Position numbers and translations under genes: made by a program. DNA of 64,000 nt, taken from NCBI GenBank assembly GCA_013350335.1, contig CM023540.1, positions 34,464,180 through 34,528,179 of the forward strand, written 5' to 3'. How positions within the stretch are numbered: the stretch's first letter is position 1; each line of letters begins with the position of its first letter. Positions 39,501 through 61,306 of this stretch are shown here, piece after piece. The DNA is from Chimonanthus salicifolius. Taxonomy: Eukaryota; Streptophyta; Magnoliopsida; Laurales; Calycanthaceae. The notes below the pieces were generated by a model. The model was not told the origin of the DNA. It saw only the letters and a program-made list of their open reading frames with translations, and made no database searches.

Positions 39501-42500
39501 GCACAATCCATCAAGTATTAAGTACTTTTTCCCCTCCTTATGACATAGATAGCTGGAATGATGTCGGGGATGTAAAGTTCGTGTGTTCTCATAAGCCATA
39601 CCCAATGTCATCGTGGTCCAGCAAGAAGGAGGTTCCTGTGTTTTAAGAACCACTAGTTACCTCCAGACTCTTTAGTGAGAGCAACAGAAACCAATTAGTT
39701 TTTGGGGACTTCATTAATACAGTTTATTGGCATTATCTAATTCTCTCTCTCTCTCTTTTTTAAGATATTTGGTTCTTTCTCGTCATCTGGTACATGGCTT
39801 GTGCTTCCAACTTGTTTGTGTCTCTAAAATGTCAAATGTTTCTCTATATATTACGTGTGTTTGAGTTTTAAAATGTCAAATGTTTCTCTATATGTTACCT
39901 GAGCTTTCAATGTACCCTTCATTCTCCAGAATGGATGTTTCTCCATATATTACTTGAGCTTTCTGTGTACCCTTGATTCTCCAGAATGGATGTTTCTCTA
40001 TATATTACTTGAGCTTTCTGTGTACCCTTGATTCTCCAGAATGGAAGACATGGTCCCTTTTCTTCTGGGTTCAATCGTTCTGAGGCTGATTGTGAAGACC
40101 CCCATGGAGATTCAAGAAGAATTGCCTGCAAAAAGTGTGGCGGTTTTCATGTATGGGTTTGCATAGATAGATCTAAATCCCGAGCAAGATGGTGCCAGGT
40201 GTTCCCCCCCCTTCAAGTTTCACATCTTCACATGATTTCACAATATTTCTACATTGTCATATCAGGATGTGAAATTACAGAACGAAAAGAAAAATAGAAG
40301 AATAATTGTTGATGATTTTTGTAGGATTGCAAAGATTTTCATCAAGCTAAAGATGGTGATGGCTGGGTAGAACAATCTTTTCAGCCCTTCTTGTTCGGAT
40401 TGTTGCACAAGGTACTGATCCATGATTAATTTTATTAATTCAATTTAGTTTCTTGAGTCAAAGTAACCCTGAAAATGGTTTACGGTACATCAGAGACTCC
40501 TATTTGGTGTTGCAATTACTTTTTTGGTGACCATGTCTGCTTGAGACATAATTTTTTCTTTTCGAATGATTCTTGAGACGTACTTATTAGTTTATCAATA
40601 TAGGGGGATTTGATTAGCAGATCCTCAAGATCTGATCATCAGATATAGTTACTTTATTGCTATGTTTGGACCATGGAATTTGTTGATCCATCCCTTTAGA
40701 TTACCTCATCCAATAATTGAGTTTGGTTTATTACCTTCAAAAATAAAATAAAAGATAGTAATTGAGTTCGTCCACTCATCGGGGCTATCTGTGGACCATC
40801 TTTGAAATTTTTACTGCCACAACCTAAATTTTTGGCTAAGATACATGTTGAGGGGTTCTGATTCAGAGATTGGATTTTGCACCTGCACTTCATTCACTTC
40901 TATTCAAATTGTCTCTCTTCATGCATTCATGGGCTTTTTATACCACATGTTTCTATTACACAATTGCCTTTTACTGTCATCAATAGTGTGATAGTAGTAC
41001 GATCCTGATCAGCACATAATTTTGCACAGATGAACATGCCCTCTGCATATGTCTGTGCTGAAAGCAGGATATTTGATGCAACTGAATGGTTCATTTGTCA
41101 GGTATGTTTAATTTATGATTCATTCTGTGGGTCCTATGCCTTTTGTGGCGGTGTCTGTGGGTATGCGTGTGTTTGCATGTTGATGCAATATCTTTGTATG
41201 GCTAAAATTTTTACATTTTTAAATTTTAATATTTTTACTAGATTGTATTATTGGGAATATTTTTCCATTGATATCCACAAAAACCCAAAAAAAAAAAAAA
41301 ACGTGCATCTCTTGTTGGATGGAGATTGGTGATGCTTCAGTTATTTTCATGATAAGGCAGTGGAGAACCTAGGCTCGAGAGACTCAAAGGAGGTGTCTAA
41401 CATGATTCTGTGCATTTGGGATCTGTCATTGCTGTTTGAGATCATTGATCTGATGGGCATCACTGTGGACACTTGCTTCCTAAAAATCTCCCAGCTTATC
41501 AGATCCTAACCCTTTGACTTTGGCCGACCCCCCACCCCACCCCACCTATACATTTTTTCTTTGTTTTTATTTCATTTTATTTTCTGAGATGTTAACATGA
41601 CTCGACTCGCAACCTTTTGTTTTTAACTTTGAGCACTTACTAGGTGCACTTCAAGTTCTTAACTATGAGCCAACTATAGTGTTGTTAAGAAAAAACATCT
41701 AAAGCCTGCTGCATTCAATGGATAGTGGACAAAGATCACAAGGGCTAGCAGCTTCCAATCTGGAAAACTCTAAACCCTAATCTGGAAGACTTCCATGGCA
41801 TCATCTTGTATCCATGGTAGGACCAAGCTCATTCAGCTAAATCAACCTTGATATTGATCCGTGATACTAAATATGTATGGAATGCTGCACATCCTACAAT
41901 TTTCAATTAAGGGACGGCTTTCATCATACTTTTTCCTGCTAGAAAGGTCTAACTGCTCATGGCATCGGCAGCCATAAAATCTTGTGTGCATCATTACCAT
42001 TTTTGCCACCATCACTATTTTAGCCTTTGGGCTTCTAAATGAGGATGTATCAAGTCAGGCCTGAAAATCATCCAGATTGGATGATTGTTGCTATATTTTT
42101 CTTTTGCCTTTTCTCACTTTTTTTTTCCCTCTCCTGTTCCTTTGCTCTGTAATTATCTTCTTTCCTCAGGCCAATAGATCATCTGGCTGGGATCTCCTGC
42201 TGGAAATTTTATGGGTTATTCCTCTGAGTTAGGCTACATCATTTTATTGTTGGGTGACTAGATTATAGAACAATTCACCCTTGTATGGAAATACCCATGT
42301 AACAAATATCGATGGTATTTGGTTCTCTTGCAATTCATCCACCAATAATAGCTTTTATTGCTATAATGATTACAAAATATTGCAATTTTTTGTTATTATC
42401 ACGATATTTCATGATATTTCACTTTCTTGTTCCTTATTTCTTTCTTCCCTTCGTTTCCTGTTTTGTACGCTGAACCTGTATATTTGCACTTAATGACTAA

Positions 42501-43563
42501 ATTTTTATGGTTATTTTGATGTATGTATTCATTCACTATATATATATGTATAATTTTTTTAAATATTATATTTTTGGAAGATTTTCTGTTAATATCATGG
42601 TAAAAATTCCAGAATTTGAAATTATTCTGCTATTATGCTGTCAATATCCCAAGAACATTATGAGACATTGCATGGAATGGGTGTGTATGTAATGAACACT
42701 ACATTTTTTTCTACCAAGGTGTCCAGGGCCTCTTAGAGCACCCGATTAGTTCTCGGGTCGTGTGCAAACCTCCCTACCCACGCACACCGGGTAAAACTAC
42801 GGGGAGTGGCCTTTTGGGGTGGGATGGGATTTGAACTCAAGGACTCTTGTTTCTTGAGGTGGATTCCTAGGCAACACACCAACCCTTGGCTTAATGAACA
42901 CTACATATCATTATGCAATATGCATCAAGCAACTTGTACTGCTTTTCATTATCATATGAATCATATTCTGGACACTTCGTCAAATGAGGATCAGTGGGAA
43001 ATTATGAAAATTTTGGTGTTGAGTATTAATAAAAATTTCACAGTAAATACTTAAAAGACAAAATACAAAATAAAGTTTTTTCAGAAATGCTAAAAGCATA
43101 GGAATTTCAAGTTTTAAACGTTTTTGGAAGTTCAGGCAAAAATATTGCAATTTATTATTTGCCAGGGTCTTGGTTTTTTTTGGGTGGGGTGGGGAATGAT
43201 GATGTCATGGTGTTAACCGTATATCGACGATTCTTGTGATAGTGTTGCTATGTTTGATTGTTGCAGGGAATGAGATGCCCTGCCAACACTCACAAACCGA
43301 GCTTTCATGTAAACACCAGCATCACCTCCAAAAGTAATACTGCAAAAGGAACTGGGTCGGCGAGCAAGAGCGGAGGAATGCCCACAGCCAACATGGATGA
43401 GAACATGACAGAGGAGGAATTCTTTGAGTGGTTGCAGAATGCAGTTCAGTCAGGCTTATTTGAAGCCAGCAACCCATCTACCGACAGCCCTTCTGCCAAA
43501 GCCAGCAGCTCCAAGAGCGGCGGGAGTGGCAAGAAAAAGAAGAAAGGAAAGAAACAGTGGTGA
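33555..43563 (+). CDS. Membrane-anchored J-domain co-chaperone with Jiv90 domain (DNAJC14-like)
   Basis: Exons are 33555-34388, 35115-35244, 35608-36068, 36610-36690, 36895-36993, 40040-40198, 40325-40411, 41030-41101 and 43267-43563. All phases agree and give 739 residues. Residues 1-170 are polar and low-complexity. About 200-360 hold several hydrophobic segments (for example VMLLLSMVWL, VLVAVFVGLTLAIIV and the WLGVIVGVNLSFI region), so the protein is membrane-anchored, probably in the ER. The J domain is at about 450-516 with HPD at 480-482, the tripeptide that stimulates Hsp70 ATPase. A Jiv90 domain follows (about 562-655) with zinc pairs C565-x2-C568 and C587-x2-C590 and DATEWFICQ. The C-terminus is Ser/Lys-rich, ending GKKKKKGKKQW. 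The order matches animal DNAJC14, so an ER Hsp70 co-chaperone role is inferred. Introns 5 (3.0 kb) and 8 (2.2 kb) carry transposon remnants. Confidence 0.95.
37231..37655 (-). mobile_element. LINE 3' fragment (RNase H domain) in intron 5 of the J-domain gene
   Basis: Read on the minus strand, two overlapping frames give the LINE-type RNase H pattern: NQAELGAVWAGLKQL, then IEGDSFLVIQWSR, then in the other frame WTLQDQVEEIKSIIQEW and IPRSAKEREDSLARG. One frameshift lies between them, near 37480. The element ends in an A run (T run on the plus strand at about 37231-37241), with aataaag shortly before it. It is antisense to the host gene. The 5' limit and TSD are not resolved. Confidence 0.75.
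38777..38960. repeat. CGGGT-rich repeat with G-quadruplex motif, intron 5 of the J-domain gene
   Basis: The same word family as 1985-2280. The stretch at about 38808-38829 has four GGG runs with loops of 6, 2 and 2 bases, a G-quadruplex motif on the transcribed gene's sense strand. It also contains repeated atttcggg(t/c)c words. Confidence 0.6.
39826..40039 (+). repeat. Tandem repeat that triplicates the exon 6 splice acceptor
   Basis: The 3' end of intron 5 consists of repeated units. The aaaatgtcaaatgtttctct marker occurs at 39826 and 39870. The stretch gagctttc..tgtacccttNattctccag|aatgga then occurs three times, with AG at 39928-39929, 39983-39984 and 40038-40039, a period of exactly 55 bp. 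Only the last acceptor continues into coding sequence (AAT GGA AGA). The two upstream copies present the same pyrimidine-AG context. Confidence 0.9.
42690..42906 (-). mobile_element. SINE copy 1 with perfect 15-bp TSD (intron 8 of the J-domain gene)
   Basis: The direct repeat taatgaacactacat at 42690-42704 and 42892-42906 bounds a 187-bp insert. Read on the minus strand it has a tRNA-box-B-like gagttcaaatccc, the body word cactccccgtagttttac, and a short A-rich end next to the TSD. It is homologous to the insert at 53.32-53.52 kb. These are the marks of a tRNA-derived SINE. Confidence 0.88.
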
Positions 43564-44103
43564 GGTTTTCATTAATTAGGAGGTAGAAGCAGCTAATGAA
43601 GAAGTATATACAAATTTTTAACGAGGCTGTAAGCTGGAAAAAAGCTTGTATGAATCTAATTTCCCTCATCCTACAGAGAGCCTGCCTGTACATGCAATTT
43701 CACAATTTTTGACATAATCCAAAGATAATTCTCAGGAAAAGAGCTCTGGCCTCATCCCTGAGTTAGACTAACTTGGACATTTATGTATATCTAATAAGCC
43801 AGCTGATACTCAGATTAGAATCATTGTCATGCTTGGAGATATTCCTGTTGATATCGCAACCTATGACCATGTACGTCCATCAGGTTGAATTAATATTCTA
43901 TCCGGTACCAGAAATTTACCTTGAAATTGACTTGTTCAACTCAAAATTCAGTTACCTTAATAATATCACAAATTCTAGGGGCCCACCCATAGAATATGGT
44001 AAATTGGAGTGGATTTCGTTGCTTAAAATTTAACTATGGTTTCAAGAATAATAAGTGAATAGAGAGTGGTTGCAATGTTAAACTTCGACTTATGTTTTGA
44101 CAG

Positions 44104-44920
44104 AATTCATATACTATTGCTGTTCATTAAATTAAAAAATCATTACTAAAAGCTGGAAGCGTTTTTATGGCGTTCTTTTGCCCCAAAATAGTGCAACATG
44201 GCAATGGCTTTATGGACTTCAGCTTGAACAGTGAATTGGGTTAGGCTCATTTTGAGCGAATTAATAAAAGGGTGTGGCCGTGAAAGCTTGTTGGGCATTT
44301 TAATCTTTTAAGCCAATTATATACATATTATATAAATATATAATCTATATATTATAATTACATTAATATATTAGGCCCCATATATGTAAAGTAGTTTCCT
44401 ATATGTAAAACGAAATCATCTTATTGAAATTTGGCCTTATTGGATGATGTATATTAATCCATAGCTGGCCACCAAAAGGTGGGTCATGCTTTTCACCTAT
44501 TCAAATGAGTAGTTTTGGGCTTTAGCATGAACAAGTGCAACTTCACATGAAAAAGGCCAATGGGCTGTAGATGGGCTTTCACTTAAATATACAATAAGGT
44601 GACTTGAGAGTTAAGAAGAGAGCAGCCCAACCAAAATCCAGCCCATGAACAGCCTTGTGGAAGCTGACGTATCAAATATAGTATTTAAAAGTAGAAGGAT
44701 ATGCTGACGTAACATGAAACAGTATGCTGACGTATCAAATTTAGTATTTAAAAGTTGAAGAATAGTGCTGACGTAACATGATATCATATGATCCATTTTT
44801 CAAAAAATAGCTTGGACTTTATTCTAAGTTCAAATACATTCGGTTCATTACTTATTTTTGAAAGAGTTCATCTACTGTGGCTGTTCATTAAATTCAGAAA
44901 TCATTACTAAAAGCTGGAAG
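44104..44920. repeat. Direct repeat of about 57 bp, 760 bp apart
   Basis: About 57 bp at 44104-44160 is repeated at 44865-44920. The shared core includes tgttcattaaatt, aatcattactaaa and agctggaag. The copies differ at a few positions. The enclosed DNA holds the TGACGT repeats and no coding frame. This could be an old insertion with a large duplication, a decayed LTR pair, or a local segmental duplication. Confidence 0.65.
44663..44775. repeat. Two 63-bp tandem units carrying four GCTGACGTA motifs
   Basis: GCTGACGTA occurs at 44663, 44703, 44726 and 44767. The first and third are followed by tcaaat(a/t)tagtatttaaaag, the second and fourth by acatga, so the unit is about 63 bp and holds two motifs. 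TGACGT is the core bound by TGA-type bZIP factors in as-1-like elements. No gene start is adjacent, so a regulatory role is unproven. Confidence 0.75.
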
Positions 44921-45223
44921 TCTGAACATCATACTTGTGTGACACTATAACCAACGGCTATATGTCATTGACTTTTAAAGACCAAATTCACATGGCTAAG
45001 ACAATTGAAAAAGATTGAAACATACACTAAGTCCTTTAAGCATCTTTGTCAGTCATATGGGGGGCCCAAATTTAAATTAGATAGGCTGCATCCCTGTAAT
45101 TTGCTAGTACTAAAATTTTATTATAACCCGAAACTTGCTCCATGGATTCTCTTTTCAATAATCACACAGTAGCATGAAAGACAATAATTGTTCTGTTTCT
45201 AATCTAAAACATACCTCATAAAT

Positions 45224-56139
<10,916 letters not shown>

Positions 56140-57690
56140 TGCTGGCCTCTGCAACTCTTTCTCCGGTCGGTCAAAAACCCTGATAAAACCCCCTAATCCG
56201 GGACATGGATTTTCATGACCGCAGTAGCGTGACATGAACAAGTTACCACCATTCGTGACTCAGTTTCTTCCCAAACTAAAATATTGATTGTTCTGCAATT
56301 TAAAATTAAGTTATGAAATTATAATTTCTAACCGCTTTAAACAAGAAAATTTCTCATATTTTGTTACGTTGGATATTTTATTTTATGCATACATTGTGCC
56401 ATGAAATTTTTCTAAGAATAGCTCATAAATCACCGATGACAGTGGCTCCACTGTGGTTGAAGTTGTATAATTTACTTCTTTTAGATTAAATTTTATTTTA
56501 TCTTATTTATTTTCATAATAAAATTGTAAAGGAATTATAATTAGATGGACTAACTTCTTCAATATCTTTCATGTATGACATTTTTACGTGTTAATAGCAT
56601 AGAAAAACCAACTATATCGACAAAAAATAAATTTGTTAAGCTAAAGTGCAAGAGAGTAAGCTTTCATATTTAATTGTAATAATTTTTTATAAATCGCTTG
56701 TTCAATCTAACACCCACGAAATTTGAAAGGACTTTTGCTGATCCTATCAAATAGCAAAAAAGTTAAAATTGAGCTTGTAACTCATTAATTGTACTTCTAA
56801 TTTATACAATGAATGTTTAATGACTCTAAGCAAAAGTTTGAACAAAACAAAACAATAAGTACGATCCATACAACCAGTTTCACTTGATTCATACTCATTA
56901 AATAAATATTAGCCATTGATTTGCATAAATATTAGCCATTAATTTATTAAGTGATTGATCTTTTCGATCAAATATAAGGAGTCCATTACAACTATCTTTA
57001 CTTGAGTTGGACTTACTACTTATCTTTTAACTTATGTCGACCCATATCATTAGGTACAGATGCTGTATCAGATGATACAGTGATACAAACCTTAGATTTA
57101 AATCCCTGCAATAAATGCAAATGGTGCCTTCAAAAGTAGAGGCAAAGGAAAAGAACTTCCTTGTCAAAGACGATTTGGCAATTACTATGTAATTTCATTC
57201 ACATCTAAAAGAAAGCATGGTTCCATGTTCCTTTGCAATGGCAAGCGATATTCCTCACCAACCATTGCACTTCACTATTTTTTATTTTATTTTTCTAATT
57301 TCGATCTTTTGCTCTACTTTTATTCCTCCTCGTGTATTGCAGGAGAACATTGCTTCCAAAAAAATTCTACAGAGACTTTCCGTCGGTGACACTGCCCTTG
57401 AAATAGATCTTGAACTCCACATAATTGTGGGTGATATAAAAGATTCCAGAGAGAAGCTCTCGTGAGCTCTGAACTACATCACTGCAAGCATAAGCCTCCT
57501 AATTTGGAATTCATGCAATGAAAGGCCAACTCTAAACTACATTGTTGCAGGCAGCAGGCACACCCTAAGATGTGCAGCATTCCCCTTGAAGTCAGACCAA
57601 AATACTGGATGCTCAGCAGGGAATTAGTACACCCCTGGAACAAATTCAAGCAAGAAAAAAGGAAAAACCGTAAACCCCAAAACCTTATGG
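56140..57690. other. STR6 upstream region and intergenic DNA
   Basis: AT-rich. The frame at 57217-57465 has a hydrophobic stretch but no recognisable family and no splice partner, so it is not called. The remainder up to 57690 is probably the decayed 3' flank of the importin-alpha remnant. Confidence 0.45.
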
Positions 57691-57696
57691 CCACCC

Positions 57697-58070
57697 TCAA
57701 CCAAATTTGAATCCACCAGAAGGAATAGTGGGTTGGTTAGCTCCAAACTCGAAGGATTGCTGATTGCCCTCCTCCACACCATCTTGCAGATTCTGCTCAA
57801 TCATCTTCATCCTCAACCCAATATCTTTCCAAGATCTTGACAGCCTTCTCATAGATCTCATTGCTGTCATGACTCTGGAGGTACTCAATTTTATACAATC
57901 CCTCACATTCATCCATAAACTGTGCGTAGACATTGACCCCGCCATTGCCACCCATTTCTTTATCTGCCTCTCCTACCTTGAGTATGTTCTCAACTCCTTC
58001 AAGGCACATTGTTGTCAGGGTCGCCAGAAAGGCCCCCAAATAATTAAACTCACAGTAGACCTCTAAAATC
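57697..58070 (-). pseudogene. Importin-alpha C-terminal remnant
   Basis: On the minus strand the frame at 58039-57797 reads CLEGVENILKVGEADKEMGG, then ECEGLYKIEYLQSHDSNEIY, then EKAVKILERYWVEDEDD. This is the last ARM repeat region of plant importin-alpha, the nuclear-import adaptor that binds localisation signals. One extra T at about 57798-57802 then ends the frame; one base over, the tail continues as EQNLQDG...SFEFG and ends PSGGFKFG, the family C-terminus. Only about 115 of roughly 530 residues remain; the IBB domain and nearly all ARM repeats are missing. The upstream match fades at about 58070, near where a last exon could begin. It lies beyond the 5' end of STR6 and on the same strand. 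Confidence 0.85.
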
Positions 58071-58568
58071 TCATTCGGCCTAGTACTTGACTCTTACAAT
58101 TCTTGGGTCTGGACACGCTAAAAGACTGCAGAGTGGCTTGATGCACCTTGGTTGACCAAATATCTGCAGGATCTATGGACTTTTCATGATTTGAAGGTCA
58201 TCGCTGGGTAAATATGGACAGCTGAAATGCTGGGGTGACAGCCTAAAGAATTGAGTTCATGGCTCCTAAAATCCTGGTTCATGCATGTTTGGTTAGAGCT
58301 GGTCATTGGCTCAAACCAGCCCAAACCTATTGTAAAAGATATTTTTATTTAATTTTCTTTTAAATCTTTCTTCAAAGAAGGACGTCAGGCAGGGCAGCGA
58401 GTCTATCTTTACACTTATTTGCCAAATCCTTTCTAGAGTCCTATATTCATTAGGTAAGGAGAGACCAATTAAAACCATATAAAAAAAGACATTATACAGT
58501 GGAGTGGCATAAAGTAGAACTTTTGGTGCTTTAAGGATGATCCAGCTATATAATTATAAAATAATATA

Positions 58569-58744
58569 TATTTCTTTTGTTTCATTTTTAAATTTTAATT
58601 TTTTAAGAAAAGATTCTCAAAAGCTTATAAACTCCTCTCCAATAATAAATAGATAGAGAGAAAGAATCAAAATGACATATTAGATAATGATTTTAGAAAA
58701 ATCCCAAAATACATATCAGACAATTAAATTGAAACATGAAGTAT
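58569..58744. mobile_element. MITE copy B, same family as 3.56-3.78 kb
   Basis: It shares the copy A interior in order (ttaagaaaagattctcaaaag, ctcctctccaa, agatagagag, aatcaaaatg, catattaga, cagacaattaaattg). The ends (tttgtttcatttttaaat and aattgaaacatgaagtata) are more decayed, and it is about 40 bp shorter. It sits 25 bp from the fold-back element. Confidence 0.65.
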
Positions 58745-58765
58745 ATATTTACTAGAATAAAACAA

Positions 58766-59846
58766 GGCCGATTTTTTTGTCATCAGATATCAGTTTTCAA
58801 ATTTTTTAATGAAATTACCATTTTGCCCTTCTACTTTTGATCCTTCTATCGATTCTACAATTTATTTTTGAATCATTCGAATGATTCTAATTATTCGAAT
58901 GATCAGTTTGATCATTCATTCAACGATTCTACAATTTATTTTTGAATCATTCAAATTATTCTAATAATTCGAATGATCAGTTTGATCCTTCGAATGAATG
59001 AAGAATGCTACATTAATACATAATAAAATTTCATTTAAAACTTTAAAGTTATTTTTTGAGCACTGTGTATTTTCAAAAAATTTCAAATTGAATATCTGAA
59101 CTAATTACGATAACATGATAAAAATACTTTAACACTTCAAGGTCTTTTGACACTTCCAAATGCTTAAAATACAGTGTTTTACAAATAAGGGTATCCCTAC
59201 GCTGTGCCGAAAATATATTTGAAAGTGTCAAAAAATCTTGAAGTTTTAAAGTATTTTTATGAAGTTATCGTAATTAGTTCAGATATTCAATTTGAGAAAT
59301 TTTAGAAATACATAAATTTAAAAAAATAACTATTTATGTTTTAAAGAATATTTTATTATAGATCGTCAACATACACAGTTATTGGTTAAGCACTCTGTAT
59401 TTCTAAAATAACTCAAATTAAATAGTCAGACTAATTACGATAACCTGATAAAAATACTTTAAAACTTTAAGGTCTTTTGACACTTCCAAATGTATTTTCG
59501 GCACAGCCTAGGATACCTTTGTTTGTAAAACACTGTATTTTAAGCATTTAGAAGTGTCAAAAGACCTTAAAGTGTTAAAGTATTTTTATCATATTATTAT
59601 AATTAGTCTGGATATTAAATTTGAGTAATTTTAAAAATATATAGTACTTAAAAAATAACTTCAAATTTTAAATGAAATTTTATTATCCACTGCTGTAGCA
59701 TTCTTTCGTTCGAACGAATGATCAAACTGATCATTCTAATCAAAAAATAAATTGTAGAATCGTTAGAAAGAGCAAAAGTGGGAGGATGAAATGGTAATTT
59801 CATAAAAAAATTTGAAAACTAGTGTCTTGTGACTAAAAACCTGATG
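58766..59846. mobile_element. Compound fold-back element: long inverted ends enclosing two hairpins
   Basis: The two ends are inverted copies over about 180-250 bp. From outside inward they share agttttcaaatttttt, atgaaattaccattt, gattctacaatttattttt, gatcagtttgatc and aataaaatttcatttaaaa. Inside lie two long imperfect hairpins, 59048-59330 and 59379-59659. All four stems are versions of one module of about 130 bp (aaattgaatatctgaactaa, gataaaaatactttaa, ggtcttttgacactt) in alternating orientation. The left arm also has a 74-bp direct duplication (58850 and 58924). No coding frame. It is best seen as a non-autonomous DNA transposon with long inverted ends; I found no clear TSD. Confidence 0.8.
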
Positions 59847-59994
59847 TCTAAATGGATGGCTATGAAACAACATTACATATTATATATAGAGAAACAAACA
59901 AGCAAATACTAAGAGTCTAAGATTTCTCTTCTTGTAATATAATTTAAGAATTTTATCAGATCTCTTTATTGGTCACGGTTCAGTTGATCCACTC

Positions 59995-60160
59995 AGTGTA
60001 TAGTTCAGTGGTCAAGGCAAGAGTGAGTTTGTTCTCCAACACCTCTGTTTAATCCCTGTCTGTCCTCGACTTATCCAGACTGTATAGGCTAGACGGTGTG
60101 GACTCAGGGTTAATCATGTTGGATAAAATACCTCAAGATACCCCTAGTTAAAAAAAAAAA
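59995..60160 (+). mobile_element. tRNA-derived SINE
   Basis: A box-A-like tagttcagtggtcaaggc at about 60001 is followed about 40 bp on by a box-B-like tgtttaatccct. The body ends in a run of ten A at about 60151-60160. The body differs from the two SINE copies at 42.7 and 53.4 kb, so it is another family. I did not find the TSD. Confidence 0.55.
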
Positions 60161-61100
60161 CATATAAAACTCATATCAAATTTAATCTAAACCTTAGCTC
60201 AATGACATTCCTATTTCACAACACTATCTCCATGGTGTGGTTTAGCTTATAGATTAAATTAAAGGAAAGATATTATTCAAGGTTGACTTTTTTTTACTTC
60301 TAAACAAAATTCTTATTTAATATAATCAAAGTATATTTTATTAATATAGTTAATAAACTATAGAATTTGCATTATACATTAATTTATATAGGAAACTTAA
60401 AATGCAGAATGAAAGTTGGTTGAGCTGCATAGATTCTTCTATAACCATAATTTAATAATTTGATTTTTTTTTTAAATGAGTCAAGTTGAATTGACTTAAT
60501 TCAAATTTTTTTTAAAAAGAACAACTCAATTAATTTCATTTGCTTTTAAAAAATATTTTTTAAAATTTTAAATAAGAGTAATATTCATATGCTATCATCT
60601 TTATGCTAATGTAATGAATCTATTATCCATTTTGAAAAAATAAATCAAATCATTTATGCAAATTTATTCAAACATTAGAAACCATTATATTAGACTCACA
60701 CGTTACTCATCCAAAAGAATGGTAGTCTATACTTAGCATTGAAAAACTATGGTTGTTTATTACGAGATGCCTATCTCTCGACATATCCGGAAACTTCAAA
60801 TTTTCGCGATACCATTTACATGAATACCTAACCATTGTTATGCAAGAGACTAACCAGGGTTTATTTCTAGCCCACAACTCCTCTCTTCTTCGTTCGTCTT
60901 GCACAAAGCAAACGAAACGCTCTGCCACCGTACACGTGGTACGATATGATAACCGCCCCAATCAGGATGCAACGTCAGCCCTAATACCATTCGCACGTGG
61001 GAAGGATAGCCTTTCTCACGAGCCACTACTAAAACAAGAAAAAGAAAACACGCACACAGTCCTTACTCGCTAGACGCGTCCACAACCGTCCGATCCACTG

Positions 61101-61110
61101 CCACGTCATC
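61101..61110 (+). promoter_or_regulatory. CCACGTCATC motif (ER-stress bZIP type site)
   Basis: CCACGTCATC is the inverse of GATGACGTGG. It is the core of the plant unfolded-protein response element and is also a general ACGT bZIP site. It lies 197 bp before the ATG of the acidic-protein gene. A G-box-like acacgtgg occurs at about 60932. Confidence 0.45.
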
Positions 61111-61306
61111 GATCCTCGTTTCGACGCCTTTTCGACGGCTGAGATCGCTCCTCCAGAGCTACTGGTAGAACTCTGTGTTTCTCTCTCCCTCCTCTTTCTT
61201 CCTCCCCTTTTTTCCTCCATTTTCTTTTTAATAATTCCATTTTTATTTTCCATTTTCCGATTTTCTTCTAAAAAACCCTGAAAAAGGAGAGAGAAAGAGA
61301 GAGAAG

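Larger units (their letters stand above)
43564..45223. other. Intergenic between the convergent J-domain and STR6 genes
   Basis: No gene. It holds the direct-repeat structures at 44.10-44.92 kb, described separately, and gggct-type repeat words at 44230-44300 and 44520-44650. Confidence 0.5.

Noticed and set aside
57217..57465. 82-codon plus-strand frame with a hydrophobic segment
   Set aside because: No recognisable family; isolated between STR6 and the importin-alpha remnant.
60707..61073. Frames of 84 and 106 codons on opposite strands
   Set aside because: They overlap the promoter of the acidic-protein gene and resemble no known protein.
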